Shown here: positions 1 to 5,250 of the stretch, one piece after another | How positions within the stretch are numbered: position 1 is the stretch's first letter | How the letters are laid out: each line of letters begins with the position of its first letter | Assembly (NCBI GenBank): GCA_964401885.1 | Contig: CAYOAC010000018.1 | Span: 1 to 12,927 of the forward strand | Direction: 5' to 3' | Length of the DNA stretch: 12,927 bases | Source: JAULZV01 sp964401885 | GTDB taxonomy: Bacteria > Patescibacteriota > Minisyncoccia > Phycocordibacterales > JAACPR01 | Position numbers and translations under genes: made by a program | Notes under the pieces: generated by a model | What the model was told of the DNA's origin: nothing | Databases searched by the model: none | What the model saw: only the letters and a program-made list of their open reading frames with translations

Positions 1-962
1 TAAATGAATCTTTAATTTTATTTGATCATATAAAAGGTAATGACATATCTAAGAGAGCTTTATTGATAGCCTTATGTGGTGGGCATAATGTTTGTTTATT
101 TGGCCCTCCCGGTACAGGCAAAACAATGTTGGCCAGAGCTTCTTCTAATGTGTTACCTGAACTTTCTTTTGAACAGCAGGTTGAGCTTACTTCGATTTAT
201 TCTCTTTCAAATGAATATAATTTTTCTTTATTTACCCACCCTCCATTTAGGTCGCCTCATCATAGTGCTTCTTATTCTTCAATTGTTGGTGGTGGAAAAG
301 AAATTTCACCAGGAGAAATAACACTTTCGCATAGAGGAATATTATTTTTAGATGAATTCCCTGAGTTCGATAGAAGAGTAATAGACTCTTTAAGACAGCC
401 ACTTGAAGAAAGAAAAATCCGCATCGCACGTGCAGGCCAAAAGATAGAATTTCCGTGTGATTTTCAGCTTATGTGTTCAATGAACCCTTGCCCTTGTGGT
501 TATTTAAATACTGGTATAAAAGAATGTATTTGCGCTGTTGGACAAATACAAAAATATAATAAAAAGATTTCGGGACCAATAATTGATCGTATAGAAATGT
601 GGGTAGAAGTTTCAAAAATTGCTTATGAAAAATTAATAAATAAAAACGAAGTTTCCAACACTCAACATCAAAATATTAAACAAATTGTTTTCAAAATGAG
701 AGATTATCAAAATAAAAATTTTGGAATTTTGTGTGGGCGGATGAGTACAAAACAATTAAGTTCTTTTATAAACTTACAGAGTCCTGTGAAAGAATTTTAT
801 GATAGGGTTGCAAGTCATTTGCAAATTTCTGCAAGAAGCTATACGAATATTTTAAAAGTTGCGCTTACTATTTCACTTATTGATAACAAAGTAGAAATTT
901 CAAAAGAACATATTCTCGAAGCTTTATCTTATAGGCCTAAGGATAATTTTTTTGGTGTTTAG
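1..962 (+). CDS. YifB/ComM-family AAA+ ATPase (Mg-chelatase-like), 5'-truncated
   Basis: The reading frame is open from base 3 and runs off the left edge, so the N-terminal Lon-protease-like domain of the family is missing. The visible part begins in the conserved region before the Walker A motif (DHIKGNDISKRALLIA). Walker A GPPGTGKT is at 102-125 and Walker B ILFLDEF at 336-356. A cysteine cluster (CSMNPCPCG, then CIC) lies at about 474-533, as is typical of YifB. The C-terminal Mg-chelatase-like lid domain ends in ALSYRPKDNFFGV. In proteobacteria ComM is a hexameric helicase that aids branch migration of incoming DNA during natural transformation; that role here is inferred from the family only. 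The first TTG in the visible frame (63) is internal, not the start. The toxin gene follows one base after the stop, so the two are probably co-transcribed. Confidence 0.93.
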   Translation, partial: NESLILFDHIKGNDISKRALLIALCGGHNVCLFGPPGTGKTMLARASSNVLPELSFEQQVELTSIYSLSNEYNFSLFTHPPFRSPHHSASYSSIVGGGKEISPGEITLSHRGILFLDEFPEFDRRVIDSLRQPLEERKIRIARAGQKIEFPCDFQLMCSMNPCPCGYLNTGIKECICAVGQIQKYNKKISGPIIDRIEMWVEVSKIAYEKLINKNEVSNTQHQNIKQIVFKMRDYQNKNFGILCGRMSTKQLSSFINLQSPVKEFYDRVASHLQISARSYTNILKVALTISLIDNKVEISKEHILEALSYRPKDNFFGV

Positions 963-963
963 C

Positions 964-1338
964 ATGGAAGAATTTGATAAATGGAATCTTCAAAAGAAGA
1001 TGATGGAAAACAAAACAGAAAGAAGATTTTATCATGAAAGAGAAGTTCGTTGGTGTCGATTAGGAAAGAATATTGGTTTTGAAGAAGCTGGTTCAGGTGA
1101 TAGATTTGAAAGACCTGTATTAATTTTAAAATCAATCAGCCGAGAAACTTGTTTTGTTTTACCTCTTACTACATCAAATAAAAAACATTCTATGAGATTA
1201 AGAATAGACAATGAGTCGGTGGCTTTATTATCTCAGGTTAGAGTTATTGATACTAAGAGATTATCAAATTATATGAAAACAATAAGTGAAGATAAATTTA
1301 AAGAAATCAAAAACGCTATTCAAAGAATGTTTGAATAG
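964..1338 (+). CDS. PemK/MazF-like mRNA interferase (solitary toxin-like protein)
   Basis: This 124-residue protein is encoded from ATG 964, one base after the YifB stop. An upstream in-frame TTG at 952 would overlap that gene and adds only four residues. The core resembles the PemK/MazF beta-barrel: EVRWCRLGKNIGFEE at the N-terminal strand, RFERPVLILKSIS, FVLPLTTSNKKH, and the conserved SQVRVIDTKRLSNYMKTIS near the end. MazF proteins are endoribonucleases that cleave mRNA at short sequences. A roughly 28-residue N-terminal extension (FDKWNLQKKMMENKTERRFYHE) precedes the fold, a form familiar in Parcubacteria. No antitoxin gene lies next to it: upstream is the ATPase and downstream a terminator. 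It may therefore be a housekeeping RNase or be controlled in another way. The final codons and stop lie inside the terminator stem. Confidence 0.85.
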   Translation: MEEFDKWNLQKKMMENKTERRFYHEREVRWCRLGKNIGFEEAGSGDRFERPVLILKSISRETCFVLPLTTSNKKHSMRLRIDNESVALLSQVRVIDTKRLSNYMKTISEDKFKEIKNAIQRMFE

Positions 1339-1346
1339 CGTTTTAT
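1310..1346. terminator. Intrinsic terminator overlapping the 3' end of the mazF-like gene, probably bidirectional
   Basis: A perfect 15-bp inverted repeat (1310-1324 with 1330-1344) encloses the 5-base loop GAATG. It ends in TTTT followed by ATTTT on the plus strand. On the minus strand the stem ends in TTTTTGATTT, so it could also stop transcripts coming from the right. The upstream half encodes the last residues of the toxin-like protein and the TAG stop lies in the downstream half. Confidence 0.75.
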
Positions 1347-1350
1347 TTTC

Positions 1351-1380
1351 TCCCTCGCGAGAGGGTGGGCCAAAGGCACT
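1351..1380. other. GC-rich hairpin pair in the convergent gap
   Basis: CCCTC-GCGA-GAGGG (1352-1365) forms a 5-bp stem closed by a GNRA-type GCGA loop on the plus strand. It is followed by GCC-AAA-GGC (1369-1377), which could form a small 3-bp hairpin. The GC content stands out from the AT-rich surroundings. The elements lie between the terminator and the minus-strand promoter, and would be in the body of any transcript from that promoter. Confidence 0.45.
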
Positions 1381-1389
1381 TGTATGTTT

Positions 1390-1417
1390 ATATTATCAAA
1401 ACATGTATTTGTGTCAA
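1390..1417 (-). promoter_or_regulatory. Sigma70-type promoter, minus strand
   Basis: On the minus strand, TTGACA (1412-1417) is followed after 16 bases by TAATAT (1390-1395), preceded by an extended TG-A element. It lies downstream of the M23 gene and points towards the toxin gene's 3' end, with no coding sequence in the right place for it to serve. Confidence 0.5.
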
Positions 1418-1458
1418 ACAATTATTTTAGAAATATTTTATATAAATAGATGAAAATC

Positions 1459-2433
1459 TTAAAAAGGATTTTTTGCTCCTCGAACTTCAAAGTGCAGATG
1501 GGGACCCGTAGATTTACCTGTGTTACCCATTGTTCCAATTTGTGATCCTTGCGATACTGATTCCCCATAGGATACTCCCACTTTATCTAGGTGTGCATAA
1601 AGGGTCTGTGCCCCATTGTTGTGTTTAATTACTACATAATTACCATACCCTCCGTTCCAACCGTCGTCATTTTTTGAAATAATTACAGTACCTCCAGCTG
1701 CCGCATAAATAGGAGTACCAACAGGACCACCAAAATCTATACCATTATGTCCATGTAGACCCTGTGTTCTGATGGCACCTTTTGTGGGTTTAATCATCCA
1801 GGATGAACTTCCTCCAGAAGTTGTTTTCTTTGCAATAGTTTTTGATTTTTTAGGTTCTTCAGGAACTAGATCTACGTTTGGTACAATAATCTCTTGACCT
1901 GAAACGAGGACTGTATCTAAAGGAATACCGTTAAATAATGCTATTTCTTTTGCGTCAGCGTTATATTTTTGGGCTATATCTTCTATTGTCCCTCCAGATT
2001 TTACTGTGTGTTTGATTCCGGAAATCGGTAGGATAACTAGCGTATCGCCTGGTGAGATAGGTTTATCTAAACCATTTGCCCATTTGATGGTATTAACAGA
2101 AACTTCAAACATATTGGCGATTTGAGAGATGGTATCACCTTCTTTTACTTGGTAAATACTGATAGTATCGTTTTTTCTGTTTTCAATTTCCAAGAATCCT
2201 CCTCCAACACCAGATTCTGCAACTAAAGCCTTGTTTTCAATTATATTTAAATCAACACCACTAGAAACAGGGTTTGGGTCTATATTTATGGCGGCTTGTA
2301 GAAGTGGGGCTGTTTGAGAATTAAGCTCTTTTGTTGTTTCAGATGCAATTTCTTGTTTTGTATTAGAAAAAAGAACCTTTAAAGGTATTGCTTGTAAAAT
2401 ATTAGCGTTTGTAAGTAATGGATATGCAATCAA
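1459..2433 (-). CDS. LysM-LysM-M23 family peptidoglycan endopeptidase
   Basis: Two LysM peptidoglycan-binding repeats (about residues 93-136, IYQVKEGDTISQIA, and 141-186, HTVKSGGTIEDIA) are followed by an M23/LytM metallopeptidase domain (about 227-320). The zinc-ligand motifs are HNGIDFGG (H229, D233) and HLHFE (H314), with H281 in YAHL and H312 as the usual catalytic-site histidines. The protein would cleave peptide cross-links in the wall from outside the membrane. The TTG at 2433 is the only canonical start in frame, but it cuts through the hydrophobic segment. The open frame continues upstream to a TGA near 2560, giving KKIRSKVIAGLSVFLIAY, a textbook basic-plus-hydrophobic signal anchor. 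The true start is therefore probably upstream and non-canonical, or lost to a frameshift. The protein ends soon after the last M23 strand, at RGAKNPF. Confidence 0.9.
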   Translation of the reverse strand: MIAYPLLTNANILQAIPLKVLFSNTKQEIASETTKELNSQTAPLLQAAINIDPNPVSSGVDLNIIENKALVAESGVGGGFLEIENRKNDTISIYQVKEGDTISQIANMFEVSVNTIKWANGLDKPISPGDTLVILPISGIKHTVKSGGTIEDIAQKYNADAKEIALFNGIPLDTVLVSGQEIIVPNVDLVPEEPKKSKTIAKKTTSGGSSSWMIKPTKGAIRTQGLHGHNGIDFGGPVGTPIYAAAGGTVIISKNDDGWNGGYGNYVVIKHNNGAQTLYAHLDKVGVSYGESVSQGSQIGTMGNTGKSTGPHLHFEVRGAKNPF

Positions 2434-2485
2434 GAAAACTGAAAGTCCTGCAATTACTTTGCTTCTAATTTTTTTTGTATTATTT

Positions 2486-2518
2486 TGATCCGTTATGCTT
2501 GATAAGGGGACCGGATCA
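2486..2518. repeat. 7-bp inverted repeat near the M23 gene start
   Basis: TGATCCG (2486-2492) and CGGATCA (2512-2518) form a perfect 7-bp stem with a 19-base loop. In the minus-strand transcript this falls between the promoter and the annotated start, inside the probable N-terminal extension. It could affect translation, or be chance. Confidence 0.35.
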
Positions 2519-2602
2519 GATGTGTTTGAATTTTCTAAAATAAGCCAATTCTTAAATGTGTGGGCGTCTCAGTTCGTTTAATCTTTAACTCAAATCGTTC
2601 GG

Positions 2603-2668
2603 AATACCTGCCAGAATTTAAGTGTAGCAGTCTAAAAGAGAGTGTCAAACTTGTCATACACAGGTATT
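2603..2668. repeat. Perfect 8-bp inverted repeat bracketing a minus-strand promoter
   Basis: AATACCTG (2603-2610) and CAGGTATT (2661-2668) are exact reverse complements with a 50-base spacer that contains the whole -35/-10 pair. Possible readings are paired operator half-sites or the base of an RNA stem in transcripts read through from upstream. Confidence 0.5.
2621..2648 (-). promoter_or_regulatory. Sigma70-type promoter driving the M23 endopeptidase gene
   Basis: On the minus strand, TTGACA (2643-2648) is followed after 16 bases by TACACT (2621-2626), with the extended TG-C immediately before. Start of transcription is expected near 2613, leaving about 180 bases before the TTG at 2433. Its spacing and elements match the promoter at 1390-1417. 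It lies downstream of the hammerhead, so the M23 gene can be transcribed without it. Confidence 0.55.
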
Positions 2669-2719
2669 TGGGTTGTATTAAAAAGACGTTTTACAGTCAA
2701 TTTTTTTTGGAATGCGCAG

Positions 2720-2771
2720 TCTGTTTCGTCCTTACTGGACTCATCAGGTGAAGTCACTACTTCACGACAGA
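2720..2771 (-). ncRNA. Type III hammerhead self-cleaving ribozyme
   Basis: Reading the minus strand from 2771: stem III 5' strand UCUGU; cleavage-site C (2766); stem I GUGAAG/CUUCAC (2765-2760 with 2753-2748) with loop UAGUGA; invariant core CUGAUGA (2747-2741); stem II GUCC/GGAC (2740-2737 with 2731-2728) with loop AGUAA; invariant GAAA (2727-2724); and stem III 3' strand CAGA (2723-2720). The A-U pair next to the cleavage site (2724-2767) and the preferred C at position 17 are present. Stem III is the open one, which makes it type III, the arrangement of the tobacco ringspot virus satellite RNA hammerhead; stem II GUCC/GGAC is also as in that RNA. Expected cleavage is between 2766 and 2765, leaving a 2',3'-cyclic phosphate and a 5'-hydroxyl. 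It lies 55 bases downstream of the small ORF stop and upstream of the M23 promoter. Activity is predicted from structure, not shown. Confidence 0.9.
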
Positions 2772-2792
2772 GATGGGTAAATTTTACCCATC
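2772..2792. repeat. Perfect 10-bp hairpin abutting the hammerhead
   Basis: A 21-base odd palindrome with one central base: GATGGGTAAA pairs with TTTACCCATC. On the minus strand its 3' arm ends at 2772, directly next to the first base of hammerhead stem III. After cleavage it would sit five bases from the new 3' end of the upstream fragment, where it could protect it from 3' exonucleases. It has no U-run and so is not a standard terminator. Confidence 0.6.
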
Positions 2793-2826
2793 GTTTGTTT
2801 CAGTTTCAGGAAGTTTTCTCTCCCTT

Positions 2827-2994
2827 TTAGCCAATTACAATATACTTTAACTTGATTGTTTTATCTCCTTTGCGGCGAGCAAAGGCAAAAATTTTTGCAA
2901 TACGGCGATTAGAGCAATCTTTGAGACTATAGTTTGGGTCGAGCCATGGAGGGACTTTTTCTGGTGGCTTTTTGTTTTCTTCTTCAACTTTCAT
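2827..2994 (-). CDS. Small hypothetical protein (55 aa) upstream of the hammerhead
   Basis: An ATG-to-TAA frame of 55 codons starts MKVEEENKKPPEKVPPWL, continues through a basic stretch NRRIAKIFAFARRKGDKTIK, and ends in a short beta-like LKYIVIG. I do not recognise it. It has no signal peptide or membrane segment; the mix of an acidic/proline-rich start and a basic core suggests a small nucleic-acid- or ribosome-binding protein, but this is speculation. Arginine codons are CGC and CGT only, and C-ending codons (GTC, CTC, GAC, AAC) are common, while neighbouring genes mostly use AGA and A/T-ending codons. That points to recent acquisition or different selection, or to the sequence being constrained as RNA: it contains a perfect 7-bp hairpin (CCTTTGC/GCAAAGG) at about 2870-2888. 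An extended -10 lies about 40 bases upstream. No Shine-Dalgarno is visible. Confidence 0.5.
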   Translation of the reverse strand: MKVEEENKKPPEKVPPWLDPNYSLKDCSNRRIAKIFAFARRKGDKTIKLKYIVIG

Positions 2995-3030
2995 TTAGTT
3001 ATTGTTTGAGGTTCTTTTCTGTCTGATAAA

Positions 3031-3039
3031 AATATAACA
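3031..3039 (-). promoter_or_regulatory. Extended -10 upstream of the small ORF/hammerhead transcript
   Basis: On the minus strand TG-T-TATATT occupies 3039-3031; no good -35 is seen at 16-18 bases. Transcription would start near 3024, about 30 bases before the small ORF ATG, and would run into the hammerhead. Confidence 0.35.
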
Positions 3040-3060
3040 TTAAGTTACAAAAGATACTTT

Positions 3061-3076
3061 AAAATATTAATATTTT
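3061..3076. repeat. 16-bp perfect AT palindrome in the divergent gap
   Basis: AAAATATTAATATTTT is its own reverse complement. It lies in the AT-rich gap between the minus-strand small ORF and the helicase gene, just upstream of the minus-strand extended -10. It could be an operator or bent DNA; in such AT-rich sequence chance is also plausible. The rest of 2995-3208 shows no gene, only a weaker inverted repeat ATGTAA/TTACAT at 3140-3158. Confidence 0.35.
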
Positions 3077-3209
3077 GTAATAATCAACTTATAAAGGTCT
3101 TAAAACAAAGGTTTTTTATAATTTTATTATCAATAAAATATGTAAAAATATATTACATTAATGTTTAATATATGATTTATTTTAACTTATTAGGATAGGA
3201 GTATTCTTG

Positions 3210-3218
3210 TGATACAAT
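3210..3218 (+). promoter_or_regulatory. Extended -10 of the UvrD/PcrA gene, leaderless start
   Basis: TG-A-TACAAT (3210-3218) ends eight bases before ATG 3227, so transcription should begin at about 3225-3227. No convincing -35 is seen. An AGGAG at 3197-3201 stands seven bases before GTG 3209, offering a competing leadered start. Confidence 0.5.
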
Positions 3219-3226
3219 GTTCTGAC

Positions 3227-5188
3227 ATGAAGTACCTCGATTCACTTAATCAAAAACAAAAAGATGCAGTTTTGTGCACAAAAGGACCATTACTTATCAT
3301 TGCAGGAGCGGGAGCAGGAAAAACAAAAACACTTACATATAGAATACTTCATCTTATACAACAAGGTGTAGAACCACGTAAAATTCTTTCTATTACTTTT
3401 ACCAACAAGGCCGCCAAAGAAATGAAAGAAAGAGTTCATCATCTTTTGTTTGAACATTTTTCAAATGACGATTGGAACATGAGTAGTCCTTTTCTTTCAA
3501 CTTTTCACTCTCTCGGAGTTTTTATAATAAAAAATGAATATCAAACAATTGGTATCAAAAAATTCTTTTCTATTTATGATAGAAGTGATTCTGTTTCTCT
3601 GATTAAAAAGATAATGAAAAATAAAGGTATTGATGCGAAACAGTTTGATCCAAAAACTTTTATTTCATTAATAGGTAGGGCAAAATCTGATTTAATTGAG
3701 TTGTCACAATATGAATCTGATTCTTCTGGAGATTTTATAAAAGAAAAAGTTGCAGAAGTTTGGAAAGATTATCAAAAGCAAATGAGGGCTGAGAACGCTT
3801 TAGATTTTGATGATTTATTGTATGAAGCAGTTTTACTTTTGAAAAAGAACCCAACAATAAAAGAAAAATATCAAAATATGTTCGAGTATGTTCATATTGA
3901 TGAGTATCAAGATACAAACGAAGTTCAATATCAATTATCAAAAATGCTTGTTGAAAAACATAAAAATCTTTGTGTTGTTGGAGATGCTGATCAAAATATT
4001 TATTCATGGCGTGGTGCAACAATCAAAAATATTCTTAATTTTGAACATGATTATCCTAATGCTACAGAAGTTCTTCTCGAACAAAATTATCGTTCAACAA
4101 AAACTATTATTGCTGCAGCCAATGATGTAATTAGAAAAAATAAAAGAAGAAAAGATAAAAATCTTTTTACAGAAAATGATCAAGGAGAAAAAATGACCAT
4201 GTTTAATGGTTATGATGAAAATGATGAAGCAAGATTCGTTATTGATGAAATGAGAAGATTGAATCAAGATCATGGAATAGCTTATAAAAATATGACTGTT
4301 TTATACCGAGCTAATTATCAATCTAGAGTTTTTGAAGAAACTGCAATTAGAAAAGGTGTTCCATATCAGATTATCGGAACAAGATTCTTTGACAGAAAAG
4401 AAATCAAAGATGTTCTTGCTTATCTTAAATATGCTTTGAACCCCGATGATTTTACAAGTCTCTCGAGAATTATAAATTTACCTGCGCGAGGAATTGGGAA
4501 GGTAAGTGAAATGAAAATTATAGAAAAAAAATCTTTTGAATTAAGTGGTAAAGCCCGTGATGCTTATATGAATTTTGAAAGTTTTATTGTTAGGATTCGT
4601 GCTCAAATAGGGAAAGTTGGTGTAAGTGAAATATTGAAATTTATTTTTGAACACAGTGGTCTTGAAATGGAATATTTGAAAGATAGAGAAGAAGGAATGG
4701 ATAGAATTCAAAACGTAAAAGAACTTGTTTCACTTGCCACCAAATATGATGAAAATATTTCTGACGAATCATTGTTTAAATTTATTGAAGATGTTTCTCT
4801 CTATTCTGATCAAGACGAAATTTCTGAAGAAATGGACTCTGTTAGATTTATGACTATTCATGCTTCAAAAGGTCTTGAGTTTGATTTTGTATTTATTGTT
4901 GGTCTTGAACAAGGTCTGTTTCCATCAGAAAATTTTGACACCAATAAAGACGACGAAGAAGAAAGAAGATTGTTTTATGTGGCTCTTACCCGTGCGTGTA
5001 AAAAGATTTATCTGACATATGCTGGTATGAGAAAAATGTACGGAAGTCTTATGGTAAATACTCCTTCAGAATTCTTGTTAGACATTGCAGAAGAATATGT
5101 AGAAATATATGGTGATGAACCTAATTATGGAAAGGACGATAAACCTGACACTTCAAGTCTAGCCAAGAGTATATTTATAGATTTCTAA
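3227..5188 (+). CDS. UvrD/PcrA-family superfamily 1 DNA helicase
   Basis: This 653-residue ATP-dependent 3'-5' DNA helicase of the UvrD/PcrA/Rep type is close to the family's usual length, slightly short at the C-terminus. Motifs in order: Walker A AGAGAGKTKT (26-35), motif Ib region near TFHSLG (92-97), motif II DEYQDT (225-230), motif III GDADQNIYSWRGA (252-264), motif IV LEQNYRST (284-291), motif V TIHASKGLEFDFVF (543-556), and motif VI RLFYVALTRA (581-590). UvrD/PcrA acts in nucleotide excision and mismatch repair and in clearing RNA polymerase or recombinase from DNA. ATG 3227 is preferred because an extended -10 ends eight bases before it, as at other genes here. GTG 3209, preceded by AGGAG, would add six residues. 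PcrA and UvrD are hard to tell apart from sequence alone, so no symbol is given. Confidence 0.96.
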   Translation: MKYLDSLNQKQKDAVLCTKGPLLIIAGAGAGKTKTLTYRILHLIQQGVEPRKILSITFTNKAAKEMKERVHHLLFEHFSNDDWNMSSPFLSTFHSLGVFIIKNEYQTIGIKKFFSIYDRSDSVSLIKKIMKNKGIDAKQFDPKTFISLIGRAKSDLIELSQYESDSSGDFIKEKVAEVWKDYQKQMRAENALDFDDLLYEAVLLLKKNPTIKEKYQNMFEYVHIDEYQDTNEVQYQLSKMLVEKHKNLCVVGDADQNIYSWRGATIKNILNFEHDYPNATEVLLEQNYRSTKTIIAAANDVIRKNKRRKDKNLFTENDQGEKMTMFNGYDENDEARFVIDEMRRLNQDHGIAYKNMTVLYRANYQSRVFEETAIRKGVPYQIIGTRFFDRKEIKDVLAYLKYALNPDDFTSLSRIINLPARGIGKVSEMKIIEKKSFELSGKARDAYMNFESFIVRIRAQIGKVGVSEILKFIFEHSGLEMEYLKDREEGMDRIQNVKELVSLATKYDENISDESLFKFIEDVSLYSDQDEISEEMDSVRFMTIHASKGLEFDFVFIVGLEQGLFPSENFDTNKDDEEERRLFYVALTRACKKIYLTYAGMRKMYGSLMVNTPSEFLLDIAEEYVEIYGDEPNYGKDDKPDTSSLAKSIFIDF

Positions 5189-5193
5189 ATATT

Positions 5194-5220
5194 AAAACAA
5201 AAAATGTCTTATTTGTTTTT
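5194..5220 (+). terminator. Weak possible terminator after the helicase gene
   Basis: AAAACAAA (5194-5201) pairs with TTTGTTTT (5212-5219) around a 10-base loop and runs into a T-rich tract. The stem is AT-only apart from one C-G pair, so it is weak; the same T-tract may include the -35 of the rsmA promoter (TTGTTT, 5213-5218). Confidence 0.25.
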
Positions 5221-5234
5221 TATTTATAAAAATA

Positions 5235-5243
5235 TGCTAATCT
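5235..5243 (+). promoter_or_regulatory. Extended -10 of rsmA, leaderless start
   Basis: TG-C-TAATCT ends seven bases before ATG 5251. A TTGTTT lies at 5213-5218, 19 bases from the -10, as a possible -35. No Shine-Dalgarno is present. Confidence 0.4.
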
Positions 5244-5250
5244 ACATTTA

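Larger units (their letters stand above)
1300..1383 (-). ncRNA. Candidate small RNA antisense to the 3' end of the mazF-like gene
   Basis: This is inferred, not recognised as a known RNA. A consensus-like minus-strand promoter at 1390-1417 would start transcription near 1383. The product would contain the GC-rich hairpins (1351-1377) and then the 15-bp hairpin with its U-run, ending near 1300: about 80 nucleotides with no ORF of note. Its last ~40 bases are complementary to the final codons and stop of the toxin-like mRNA. Confidence 0.3.

Noticed and set aside
1351..1377. REP-like mobile repeat
   Set aside because: The GC-rich hairpins occur only once in the window, so repetition cannot be claimed.
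2535..2657. 40-codon minus-strand ORF starting at ATG 2657
   Set aside because: It contains the -35 and -10 elements of the M23 promoter and matches nothing known. It is kept only as a possible frameshifted N-terminus of the M23 gene.
2468..2711. Repeated AATTTTTTTTG at 2468 and 2699 as possible direct repeats of an inserted cassette around the hammerhead
   Set aside because: The match is a homopolymer tract with little flanking identity, expected by chance in AT-rich DNA.
2764..2793. Nine-codon ORF ATGGGTAAA... to TGA in the minus-strand hairpin and hammerhead
   Set aside because: It is explained by the palindrome and stem I; it has no independent support as a leader peptide.
2560..2830. 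Two overlapping plus-strand ORFs of about 60 codons
   Set aside because: They run antisense through the hammerhead and the M23 promoter, have no domain or signal, and their composition is not protein-like.
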